Shown piece after piece: positions 11,101 to 17,066 of a stretch of 17,845 nt of DNA. Below the pieces are notes generated by a model. That model was not told the origin of the DNA. It searched no databases and saw only the letters and a list, made by a program, of their open reading frames with translations. Position 1 is the stretch's first letter. Each line of letters begins with the position of its first letter. Made by a program: the position numbers and the translations under genes. Source of the stretch: an uncultured Clostridia bacterium. Lineage in GTDB: Bacteria > Bacillota > Clostridia > TANB77 > CAG-508. Location: NCBI GenBank assembly GCA_947624405.1, contig CANQKB010000022.1:1-17845 (forward strand), read 5' to 3'.

Positions 11101-11438
11101 TGTTGCACTTGTTTTGATATATCTAATTTGGGAGTTATCATAAGTTCTCCTGAATCACCTGGCAAATTCTCAGAAATTGTACCATATGATATACCTGCAA
11201 CTCCTCTTTCATTACACCAAAGTGATTGTCCTTGTCCTGCTAAAACTAACCATGGTATAGTATCCCAATTTAAAGTTCCTCTTGAATTATATTCTACGAA
11301 CAATTCAGCAACCGTTCCTCTTACACCATATTGTACACCACCTTCTGCTTTAGAAATTGTTGTTCCTGAAATTAATACTATTAAAATAATGAATGTCATT
11401 ACCACAAAATTTTTTATTAATTTATTTACTTTTTTCAT
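4245..11438 (-). CDS. Giant secreted, membrane-anchored surface protein with B-type (Cna_B/SdrD_B-like) domains, 2,397 aa
   Basis: ATG 11438 follows a strong site (AAAGGAGGT, six bases spacing). Residues 1-31 are a signal peptide (KK start, hydrophobic core, cleavage near SKA). An N-terminal region (about 32-560) has at least six Cys (75, 120, 124, 161, 461, 479) plus Cys550. Ig-like segments follow, then two copies of an unclassified helical module (845-910 and 940-1006, about 43% identical by eye). B-type domains start near 1067 (GYVFLDDE... TDVNGYYEFDGLDP) and near 1638 (RGNVWEAV... GEDGSYIFKQYMPGKYTL), each followed at a distance by a beta-rich module starting HLGLVQRARTDLNL (about 1315) or DFGITPRVSNNVVI (about 1930). 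The C-terminus is acidic, then EPTGL, a membrane helix (about 2370-2389) and tail KFVVPKKE. There is no LPXTG motif. Probably a surface stalk or adhesin; the ligand is unknown. It follows the preceding reading frame by 18 bases, in one operon, and is a paralogue of the partial gene at 17067. Confidence 0.92.
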   Translation of the reverse strand: MKKVNKLIKNFVVMTFIILIVLISGTTISKAEGGVQYGVRGTVAELFVEYNSRGTLNWDTIPWLVLAGQGQSLWCNERGVAGISYGTISENLPGDSGELMITPKLDISKQVQQGVAEHWCGYDCFPSYYETWNDLLEQIPEYQKYSELKKRLEDPSMYSYCLFGGGEKTETNTVNAFIFSQGKKYESPGEVPQSGLDGDLNYAGGDFSAYEKQKAVWGEEDGGLRSLANKFLKFALDIAGKQNGYKDYIQAYKVKINQDTGKELQNEEIGGTLKENFKGEEYKSFEYKTEDINVEVNANNKDYVIGPFWIDYTVNDTTKDSYAFTNRDGYVAKFTGIDSIQVYNQEQKTIEELGGSFDIAYKYDKGIPEDQKGEVKKIIDVANGEAGGKTKGFESNKPFYIVIHRGEMKPEKLKGLYITVKLKYLKSVTAHLGYYNGLARHWKYDVASVEYERGVNVHYNCYYYTEDPNRPGVNILHDCSHDAFVTYRYNTKRFKLGWEANFTNAQDLLSLYHDENGGTSRTYKTEQILIKYLPDDDRYQEPTFELLKKCSVEDDVLRGAEFNISISAIGKNKDDKNVNFQTPKPITRITDVYGIAKITGGQLEALGLTLKGFTGKLTIIYEEKVAPAGHVKSSGTTTVSVEVNDGEIVSASGGDTTVSGDKLLVKTTMYNHHSGDTTLILRKLDRNGNPIEAGFDVHVRYTPTGGKEVDDPENIIHGQTENGIFTISGADFENMKVPIEDFGSFTGTITLEFMEMHVYASSASNTVNSFDFDITLTFEDGVEDTGKRKITQYGENTSAQVVQKYAYNVDDLLEFVNAWSASLQEYADQLPDENTANVTFELKKEMSESAWNKSQEWLNAYLGRTYGTNLNSIHAFTGDQMTVDEASQLSEALDALQDYLDEDENHIKEFTGGSNENMKFSYDWETNNSSRTINYDFEGEMPAGTWEKITKWLDEWLERVHGLSLEQIHALSEDQDMTGDEMMTLVDALGALTEYLQSDDDDIESFFKENSREQVDVNYKDAIELVMDDDMGWVSVKQHQDYTENPTAGSGGGDWGGHEEPGPFEMKLAGYVFLDDEQTKETEHNADGLLSDGETLLYGIEVRLYDDTDGGYATLMPREGKIRCNPTMTDVNGYYEFDGLDPMHEYHVEFVYNGMQYKAITDVPGAMEQPYQQPNWDRSSKGGEVDTSGRKQYNAVAPRTNVWDYNELQSIQVEIADRVHDYICKSRSYPSIEGIYSDVIANHINNDPDIEAKIDYIRNSMVKARAGYSSTNTSGKYPHTSIRSGFLTDIANINDDDGKVYFAGFEKKYLYPGQLQIHLGLVQRARTDLNLISDVMSSQITLKDYKEDYKFGTGSSQYTQYVYQEDYAYAFTRDGDNTHIYKYITDLDEEGNAINVREVEITDEEEKKGLAFYDENLNEDTEKKMQYYIDYRVTIKNSSNQDTVPIAFATYYDESLEPVEAYRIVDGEKTTKVRQANTDTYVPITDIPEGYKRVIHATDLDINTEALTNQTDAYYAEIKFKVVGKDGETPEQAFRRLINTDRENSKVSRVWDANFYSEITGYQTKDSYLDADSRPGNFDVDVFNEKLDDYRKVVYEYESNPTQELDTQLTFALDNIINAREDDAWNVELDIVDNTYRRTIRGNVWEAVTDEVKSALALQQQGYEDNTKEPLIYGDEVEGGEINPDDLNLKDIKVELVELRANGEGSSDGTQRVRAVTKTGEDGSYIFKQYMPGKYTLRFTYGDYELETNEETGEESNFPRSKVSVGDAVRKKIEEAKETGEEYEPDETDFLLLNGQYYQSTLGNPDTNNDVYWYKEKNIADVDSGRLEDMAELPNRYSDAYDDAYSRLTQMKSEIDVTQDFPDGPEGDPENPETSSSFTYQGNWEVEDGKHNDRMYAYTSTMDFRIEYIRDKVKGTNSNKWYQYSVDHIDFGITPRVSNNVVIDKNLKEFTITLTREDKYAKQKYEIVEEDGVKKIVKSGAQEGDATLLIQDPTYDNIYYKDGLVIVEMEELNMQYANMEVTYEFYIKNDSEHDDINDTEDDPTDDVVEKLTYIKEGDKIVAIKYYQEETDKMTYYENDETSNGECIVYHNNANTEDEYSKKPMKEEDGDTSLKIDDESRLGGYKRIRGYAEEEPKTVKNKAKMIADYPGLQMWLATLEDPEEGSADQSDKWEVVEKAEGAEHPYADKYIITHRALINAKEADGQDPGEDTTTLLDRQNIVLFAVDEEEGAEGETEEAAANNLMKELAPGEDAKETAVLSVNLQSGVTVLTETDYSNMVELIRLENSAGKVVDLAGYDVTGEHEKESSKRRTMTELHDGATPEDEEETTPDEEVEKIPLTPTIGTSKSETIIVQEPTGLIDFVENNIESNLSIVLIGLVILAGGIILIIKFVVPKKE
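8421..8621 (-). repeat. Internal protein repeat, copy B of an unclassified helical module
   Basis: Encodes residues 940-1006 of the 2,397-residue protein (EMPAGTWEKI to DDDDIESF). It aligns with residues 845-910, with about 29 of 67 positions identical by eye and one single-residue gap. The shared pattern is E-M-x4-W-x-K-x3-W-L, then L-x-R-x2-G, then I-H-A, D-Q, M-T-x-D-E, A-L-x-A-L-x2-Y-L and a final F. Confidence 0.8.
8709..8906 (-). repeat. Internal protein repeat, copy A of an unclassified helical module
   Basis: Encodes residues 845-910 of the 2,397-residue protein (EMSESAWNKS to ENHIKEF), the first copy of the duplication; the offset to copy B is 95 residues. The Trp/Leu-rich first half and the AL-x-AL-x2-YL second half suggest a small amphipathic helical bundle, unlike the beta-sandwich modules around it. 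I do not recognise the family. Confidence 0.8.
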
Positions 11439-11456
11439 AACTTTACCTCCTTTCCC

Positions 11457-12485
11457 CTAAATTTTTTCTAATACTCTTTTATTAATTTCATAGGCTCCAA
11501 ATGCAAATATCATAAGTAATATTAGCATTATTCCTATAAGCACAAGTGTCTCTCCTGTTTTTACTGCTATAATTACATCTGCTGTTCCAAAATCATCTTC
11601 TTTTTGTGCTTTATTTTCTGGTGTTGAATCTATATCTGTTACTCCAAGATTATTTGAACTTTCTGCTATTTCTGCATCATTTGTTGTTTGTCCTATATTG
11701 TCTGATGTCATTGTTTTTGTAAGTATCAATGATACTGTAACTTGTTCTCCTGGATTTATCAATCTATCATTTAAACTCGTTGTATAAATATTTCCCGATG
11801 TATCTAAATACCACTCAGGATTCATACTAGAAGTAAAACTCAAATCTTTTGCTTTATAATCAACTATCTTACTTGCGTATCCTGCAACTGAACCAGTATT
11901 CTTTACTGTTATTGTATATGTTATTGCAACAACTGAGCCTTTCAAGTTTTTCTCTGGTATTTCTACTTTAGCTAAATCTGTATTATTAAATTTATAGCTT
12001 TCTGTTCCTTTTGAATTACTTACTTGTACTAAACTTATTCCCTTTTCTAGCTCTAGGTCAAACTTAGGTCTATCAATTACACCAATATCTATATTTAATG
12101 TATTACTGTTTACAGTTAGTTTATTTGTAGCACCATAAGTTAGATTCTTTCCATTAATATTTAAATCCATATTTATTGCATCTGAATTTTTAGTATATTC
12201 TATTCCATCTGCTTGATATGTAGTTAAAGCATATTTAGCTGTATCATATTCGAATGCAACTATATATTCTCCACTTTTTACATTCAAAAAGGTATATATT
12301 CCATTTTGATCTGTCTTTGCTTGATTTATTAATGTTTTATCAGCACTATTTAATAGATATACATTCATGCTACCAATTAAGCTTTCATTTTCTTCTCTTC
12401 CACCATTTTTATTATCATCTATCCATGCTGTACCAGAAACTCTATATGTCTGTCCCTCATTTCCGATTTGGATTATTAGGATCAT
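11457..12485 (-). pseudogene. C-terminal part of a frameshifted surface protein: B domain, DUF11-like domain, membrane anchor
   Basis: This 342-codon frame has an ATG at 12485, but no Shine-Dalgarno sequence precedes it and there is no signal peptide. Its first dozen residues read out of frame through the NPNDPNNPN linker of the upstream frame. From about residue 14 it is a normal C-terminal half: a B-type/SdrD_B-like domain (18-95, SGTAWIDDNKNGGREENE, then DQNGIYTFLNVKSGEYIVAF), a module starting DIGVIDRPKFDLELEKG (about 134), a DUF11-like domain (VAITYTITVKNTGSVAGYA, later PGEQVTVSLILTKTMT) and an acidic linker. It ends with a membrane helix (about 313-332) and basic tail NKRVLEKI. It overlaps the upstream frame by 29 bases and is best read as its continuation after a one-base frameshift. 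A separately translated protein is possible but would lack an export signal. The 2,397-residue gene starts 18 bases after its stop. Confidence 0.8.
12457..12485 (-). other. Frameshift site splitting the surface-protein gene
   Basis: The upstream frame reads NPNDPNNPN, then Arg-Lys-stop; the downstream frame reads GNEGQTYRVSGTAW. Removing one base around 12465 (the C of the minus-strand CGG codon) joins them as NPN-GNEGQTYRV, a Pro/Asn linker leading into a B domain. CGG is a codon expected to be rare in DNA this AT-rich. There is no long homopolymer at the site. Confidence 0.75.
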
Positions 12486-15400
12486 TTGGATTTACTGAAG
12501 TACTACTTGCAAGTATTGTATGTTTAAGACTATTTCCTTGAAATTCATTTAATTTATTATCAGTAGCTTTTATTTCATTTGTTATCTCTGTATCTGTTGC
12601 TACAGGCTTTGCTTTTCCTACAACATACATCTTTGCAATTTCATTTGTTTCCAAAGTAACATATGCCGATATTTCATTTCCACCAGAATATGGGATAGAA
12701 TTTCTTTGTTCTTTTTGTGTATAATATGCTTCCACAAATTCTAATTCTTCTGGTAAAACATCAATTATATTCATTGCTGCTGTTTCTTTAATATTATTTT
12801 TTATAGTTATTTCATAAGTTATATTTTCTCCAATTGACATATATCCATCAGTTTTATCGCTTGTTTGTGAAATCTCAAATCCACCATGAGCTAGATTAAT
12901 TGCATAATATGATTTTATATTACTTTCAAATGTTTTCTCACTTTCAGCACATGTTCCTTTAAACTTCAATTCAAATTCTTTTTCATATTCATCCTCTGCC
13001 AATTTATTCATTACAACAGTAATATTGATATATTTCTCATTCGACAATTCATCGAAATGATATGTTAGAGTTCTTGTTTTTTCATCAAATATTGCATTTT
13101 CTCCATATTCTTTAAGTGTTACACAATCTGGAATAACCCCTGATATATCTACATTTGTTAATTTTTCTTCACCTGTCACACGTATTTCTAATGTATTTAC
13201 AATCTCCTCATCTTCAAATACCGAACGTCCATCACGATGGTCAATTAATGTCATTGTCATTCCTAGTGTTTCTACTACATCTATAATAGTATTTGTTCTG
13301 TTATTTGATTTAAACTCATCTTCATATCCTTCCACTTTTGCACTTACTTCTATTGATATTTTATTTCTATTTTTTAATTCTTCTTGTATTTCTCTATATT
13401 GTTTTCTTGATTCCTCTATATATTGTTGATATTTTTCAAACTCTTCTTGCATTCCATTAAAATCCTCTAATGTCATATCTGGATATATATCCTCTGCTGT
13501 TAATTCTTCACCTGCTTGCTGTTTTTTTCTTGCTTCATTATATTTATCTAAAACTTTTTGATTTCCTTTACAATCTTCCAAAGTTTTTTCTGGTAAAGGT
13601 TCTTCCTTTGGAATTTCTATAAATAAACCTGCTTTTATTGTAAATTTTACAGTTTCAGTTTTACCTATTCCTATCTCATCGATTGTAAAGGTAAATGCTT
13701 TATTTTCATAATCAACATCATATGTATTTGTAGTATTATTCCATGTTGCAAGATAAGCTTGATTAGGAAGATTTACTGTTAAAGTCACATCTGTTGCTGG
13801 CATTTTTCCTTTGTTTGTTACTTTTGCTGTATATGTAATAACACTTTCTTCTGCAATTTCAGCTTCATTTGCTACATCTGCAGTTAATTCAACAGCTAAA
13901 TTTGGTCCTTCTCCTGTTGTTATTCCTACTGGTGTGCTTTCTGTACTTTCATTTGTTGATACTGGAGCTTGAGGATCTCTTGATTCCTCATCTGCACTTT
14001 TTGCATAATAAACAGCAAATGTGCTATATGCGCTTTGATTACTTTCCAAGTTTTCTGGAATCTCTACATCATAGTTGAAGCTTATAGATTCTCCTGTCTG
14101 TAAGGTTTTATTCTTTATTACTATCATATATGATTTTATATTGCTAAAATCAGTAATATCAGTTCTCCAATTATTGCCATCTCCATCTTGTTCTGTTGTT
14201 GCCTCTCCATTTTCACTATAATATACTGTGACATCATCTGCATTTAATCCTGATACAATATTTATTCCAGATAACATTTTTGCTGTAAATGTACTATTTA
14301 AGTTATCTTGTGTTTTTATACTTTTATTACCTTGAAATGGTGTTCTTCCTAATATTTTTATATTTTCACATGTATAGTTATAATTATTAGCTACTGTTAT
14401 AGAAACTCTTGCTGTTTTACTTACAGTATTCTTTTGGATTTTACCTACTGCCATCTCACCACCTACTGCTGTTGCACTTTCTCCTAACTCATTGTATCCT
14501 GTCATTTGATTTATTGTCATCATTCCAACTGGTGCAACAAAATTTACATCTTTATTTTCTATAACTGTTTGTCCATTTTTTTCATTTACTACTTCAAGTT
14601 CTGCTTGCAATGTTCTACTTGGTGTTAGTTTATCTACTGATATATCTGTATCCACTATTAATGTAGCTCCTTCTGCCATTGCAACATCATTGTATTTTGT
14701 TTGTTCTCCTTCTAATGCTATTTCTATTACCTGTTTATTTGTTTCATTTACATACATTGTAGCTTCTTTTATTTTTAATTCATCTTCATATAGTAGTTTT
14801 ACATTTTCCGCACTTATACCTGTTATATATTGAGGAAATGTTATTTTTATTTTTGGATTCTTATATAATGTACTATTTTCTTCTGTTGTTTTTAAATTTA
14901 CTCTTACTTCTACTCCTTCATTTAATGCAACTGTTGAAAGTCTATCTTGGCTTAAAACTAAATCTGCTTTTGTTTCATCTTCTATTAGCTCTATATCTTT
15001 TCCTTGATTTCCTGATATTATTACTTGATCATCTTTGATTATATTGCAAATCAAATTTACCGAATATTTTGCAAATCTTGTAACTTGTTCTGCTGAATAT
15101 TCTCCACTTTTTATTCCTCTTCCATTTTCTATTTCTAGTATACCTTCTGTTAAAGGTTTACTTGTTTCAAATATAACGTTTGTTAATTCTTCTTCATATG
15201 TATATTCTAAATTATCTTTATTTAATGTAACTAATAATGTGCCATCTTCTTTGTATATGTTTATATATCCCTCTTCTCCTAATAGTTCTTCAAAATTATC
15301 TTTATTTATTCTTGTATATTTATACACTCCTTTCGATGGGAACATATTACCATCAACATCTGTATATGTTGTTTCATCTTTGAATAATAATTTATCTACT

Positions 15401-16578
15401 AATTTACTATATCCAATATTAATATCTATTTTGTCATCAAATATTGTATCTTGTGCTCCTTCTGTTTTCATGTATCCTTTGTATAGTTCATTCTTATTTG
15501 TTTCTAAGTTTAAATTTATAATATCTCCTATTTGTTCTGTTAATTCTTTAGTTTCATTTACTTCTGCCTCTACTGTTTTTACTTCATCACTATAGTATTC
15601 TATTGATGTTTTCGTATTAAGAGCTACTTGTGTTTGAACATTTGATATGGCATTTTCTCCATATATACATGTAAGTAGTAATTCATCTTCAGCTTCTTTT
15701 TCCCATGAAAGCAATTCATCACTATTCTTTATTGTTAATTTAATTACTCCATTTTCTATTTCATAATCTTCATCAGTAAATACTCTTGTTTTTTCTCCAT
15801 TTGTTGCCATCATTGAATTAGCAGTTAATGTTATAACTTCTGGTTCTTCATTATTTAATACTGGTATTTGTATATCAAAAGTTGTAGATTTTATTGGTAA
15901 TTTATTATCTACTAATTTTGATTTGATAAGTGTTTGAAGAATCACTCCTCTACTTCCATTTACATCAAATGAAACATATTTTGATACTTCTTCTGTTAAA
16001 AGGCTTTCTACTTCTGTGCTTATTGTGCTTTCAACTTCTATTGTTTTATCTAGCCACATTTCCTTCCCTTCATTGTCAACATATTTTCCTTGCAATTTTA
16101 CATCAGCCTTTTTAGAAATATCATCTACACTTATACTTGTTTTTTCTTCTATTTTTATAGGAACTTCAAGTATAACTGCTTCTCCTTTGTTTATTTTATT
16201 TAATGTTATTTTATTATCATCAGAAGATATTTCCTGGACTATGCTTAATTCTTCATCAGTTTCCTGTACTTTAAAATTAGCATTTTCTATTTTAATACTT
16301 GCTTCTGTAAGGTAACCTTCTGGCACTTTTACCTCCAAATATATTTTATCTTCTTCTTCTGGAGCTATTTTCTTACTATGTTTTTTTCCTACTCCATCTT
16401 GAAAATACGCATCAAAAGCTACTTCCGTTTTTCCAATTTCTGTTGATTGTTTCTCTAAATCATCATTAAAAACTGAAGCCGCTTCTACTATTTGACTTCC
16501 AAGCAAAGCTATATCTGCAAAACATAATAAGAATACAAGCATTATAGCTACAATTTTGTTAAACATTTCTTTGTCCAT
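12457..16578 (-). CDS. Secreted surface protein with DUF11-like domains, N-terminal part of a frameshifted gene, 1,373 aa
   Basis: ATG 16578 lies eight bases after TAGGAGG. A second ATG four codons later is too far from that site, so the first was chosen. Residues 1-34 form a signal peptide (hydrophobic 8-28, cleavage near VEA). The mature part is nearly all beta-rich, acidic, Lys/Thr-rich sequence: an unrecognised N-terminal region (35-880), a DUF11-like domain from about 890 (NLAVELTADVANEAEI, VITYTAKVTNKGKMPATDV), a charged insertion predicted helical (about 985-1068), and a last DUF11-like domain from about 1232 (YMSIGENITYEITIKNN, then VLPEELEFVEAYY). It ends NPNDPNNPNRK with no membrane anchor; the missing B domain, DUF11-like domain and anchor lie immediately downstream in the next frame. 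The intact protein would be about 1,700 residues and probably a cell-surface stalk or adhesin; the ligand is unknown. It is the first gene after a strong promoter. If the frameshift is real, this part would be secreted without an anchor. Confidence 0.88.
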   Translation of the reverse strand: MDKEMFNKIVAIMLVFLLCFADIALLGSQIVEAASVFNDDLEKQSTEIGKTEVAFDAYFQDGVGKKHSKKIAPEEEDKIYLEVKVPEGYLTEASIKIENANFKVQETDEELSIVQEISSDDNKITLNKINKGEAVILEVPIKIEEKTSISVDDISKKADVKLQGKYVDNEGKEMWLDKTIEVESTISTEVESLLTEEVSKYVSFDVNGSRGVILQTLIKSKLVDNKLPIKSTTFDIQIPVLNNEEPEVITLTANSMMATNGEKTRVFTDEDYEIENGVIKLTIKNSDELLSWEKEAEDELLLTCIYGENAISNVQTQVALNTKTSIEYYSDEVKTVEAEVNETKELTEQIGDIINLNLETNKNELYKGYMKTEGAQDTIFDDKIDINIGYSKLVDKLLFKDETTYTDVDGNMFPSKGVYKYTRINKDNFEELLGEEGYINIYKEDGTLLVTLNKDNLEYTYEEELTNVIFETSKPLTEGILEIENGRGIKSGEYSAEQVTRFAKYSVNLICNIIKDDQVIISGNQGKDIELIEDETKADLVLSQDRLSTVALNEGVEVRVNLKTTEENSTLYKNPKIKITFPQYITGISAENVKLLYEDELKIKEATMYVNETNKQVIEIALEGEQTKYNDVAMAEGATLIVDTDISVDKLTPSRTLQAELEVVNEKNGQTVIENKDVNFVAPVGMMTINQMTGYNELGESATAVGGEMAVGKIQKNTVSKTARVSITVANNYNYTCENIKILGRTPFQGNKSIKTQDNLNSTFTAKMLSGINIVSGLNADDVTVYYSENGEATTEQDGDGNNWRTDITDFSNIKSYMIVIKNKTLQTGESISFNYDVEIPENLESNQSAYSTFAVYYAKSADEESRDPQAPVSTNESTESTPVGITTGEGPNLAVELTADVANEAEIAEESVITYTAKVTNKGKMPATDVTLTVNLPNQAYLATWNNTTNTYDVDYENKAFTFTIDEIGIGKTETVKFTIKAGLFIEIPKEEPLPEKTLEDCKGNQKVLDKYNEARKKQQAGEELTAEDIYPDMTLEDFNGMQEEFEKYQQYIEESRKQYREIQEELKNRNKISIEVSAKVEGYEDEFKSNNRTNTIIDVVETLGMTMTLIDHRDGRSVFEDEEIVNTLEIRVTGEEKLTNVDISGVIPDCVTLKEYGENAIFDEKTRTLTYHFDELSNEKYINITVVMNKLAEDEYEKEFELKFKGTCAESEKTFESNIKSYYAINLAHGGFEISQTSDKTDGYMSIGENITYEITIKNNIKETAAMNIIDVLPEELEFVEAYYTQKEQRNSIPYSGGNEISAYVTLETNEIAKMYVVGKAKPVATDTEITNEIKATDNKLNEFQGNSLKHTILASSTSVNPNDPNNPNRK

Positions 16579-16612
16579 CGAAAATTCCTCCTATTTTCCC
16601 TTTATATATTTA

Positions 16613-16641
16613 ATTATACATACTTTTTCTACTCTTTTCAA
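16613..16641 (-). promoter_or_regulatory. Sigma-A type promoter of the surface-protein operon
   Basis: The minus strand shows TTGAAA (16641-16636), a 17-base spacer and a perfect TATAAT (16618-16613). Transcription would start near 16606, giving a leader of about 28 bases that carries the TAGGAGG site before ATG 16578. It should drive both halves of the split gene and the 2,397-residue gene, down to the terminator at 4142-4176. Confidence 0.8.
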
Positions 16642-16784
16642 TGAATTCCGCTCATTTTTCTTTGGTAATTTCTGCCATATATGTATTTTTTTGATATTAA
16701 CATTCATAATTTTTTCCTTTATATATAGCAAATTTTTCTACACCTTACCTCTTTATTTACACTTTTCCTTTTTTCTCATTCATT

Positions 16785-16812
16785 ATTTTACATTATTTTA
16801 TATTTTTTTCAA
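16785..16812 (-). promoter_or_regulatory. Possible second, distal promoter
   Basis: Minus-strand TTGAAA (16812-16807), a 16-base spacer and TAAAAT (16790-16785) resemble a weaker sigma-A promoter about 170 bases upstream of the main one. The surrounding DNA is so AT-rich that a chance match is likely. Confidence 0.25.
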
Positions 16813-16990
16813 TAGGGTTTTATACTTGTCTTTTTTTATGGCTTATATAGCTTTACGGAACTTTATTTTTGTTCATTAAACGAATTTATTAAATTTACTT
16901 TACTTTTTAATTGCATTAATATTACATTTTCTAATTTTTCCTTAGGGACAAGTACATTCGGTAACTTATCATACGTAAATTGTGAACTAC

Positions 16991-17036
16991 AAAAAGAGCA
17001 CTTTTCAAATAAGTTTCCTTATTGAAAGTGCTCTTT
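16991..17036 (-). terminator. Intrinsic terminator after the right-hand surface-protein gene
   Basis: AAAGAGCAC (16993-17001) pairs with GTGCTCTTT (17028-17036), and the pairing continues with small bulges toward a short loop around 17014. On the minus strand the hairpin ends in TTTTTG. It lies 30 bases past the stop codon at 17067, so it ends the transcript of the right-hand gene and insulates the next cassette. Confidence 0.85.
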
Positions 17037-17066
17037 CAAATTAGTATGTTCGTTTATAATGTTAGA

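Larger units (their letters stand above)
16579..17066. other. Intergenic region between surface-protein cassettes
   Basis: These 488 bases hold the terminator of the right-hand gene (16991-17036), a strong promoter (16613-16641) and the leader of the split gene with its ribosome binding site. The remainder (16642-16990) is very AT-rich, with T-rich runs on the plus strand and a short direct repeat of ATTATTTTAC/ATTATTTTAT near 16782-16801. I found no gene with a start and ribosome binding site, no tRNA and no riboswitch-like fold. Confidence 0.7.

Noticed and set aside
12457..12459. TGA read as Trp (alternative genetic code).
   Set aside because: Read-through meets a TAG a few codons later and does not enter the B-domain frame. 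Trp is written TGG throughout the window.
12457..12500. Programmed +1 frameshifting at CGG-AAA-TGA.
   Set aside because: The tRNAs on AAT, CGG or AAA would re-pair poorly after a +1 slip, and no stimulatory element such as an upstream Shine-Dalgarno sequence or pseudoknot is apparent. A simple indel or sequence error is more likely.
16556..16879. Plus-strand frame of 107 codons, Phe/Leu/Ile-rich, resembling a small membrane protein.
   Set aside because: It lies in T-rich intergenic DNA, overlaps the operon promoter and gene start, lacks a Shine-Dalgarno site, and its hydrophobicity follows from the base composition.
16863..17018. A 51-codon open stretch on the minus strand with protein-like composition (KCSFC, then LPNVLVPKEKLENV).
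   Set aside because: It has no usable start codon or ribosome binding site, its beginning lies inside the terminator hairpin, and its length is plausible by chance. It could at most be a gene remnant.
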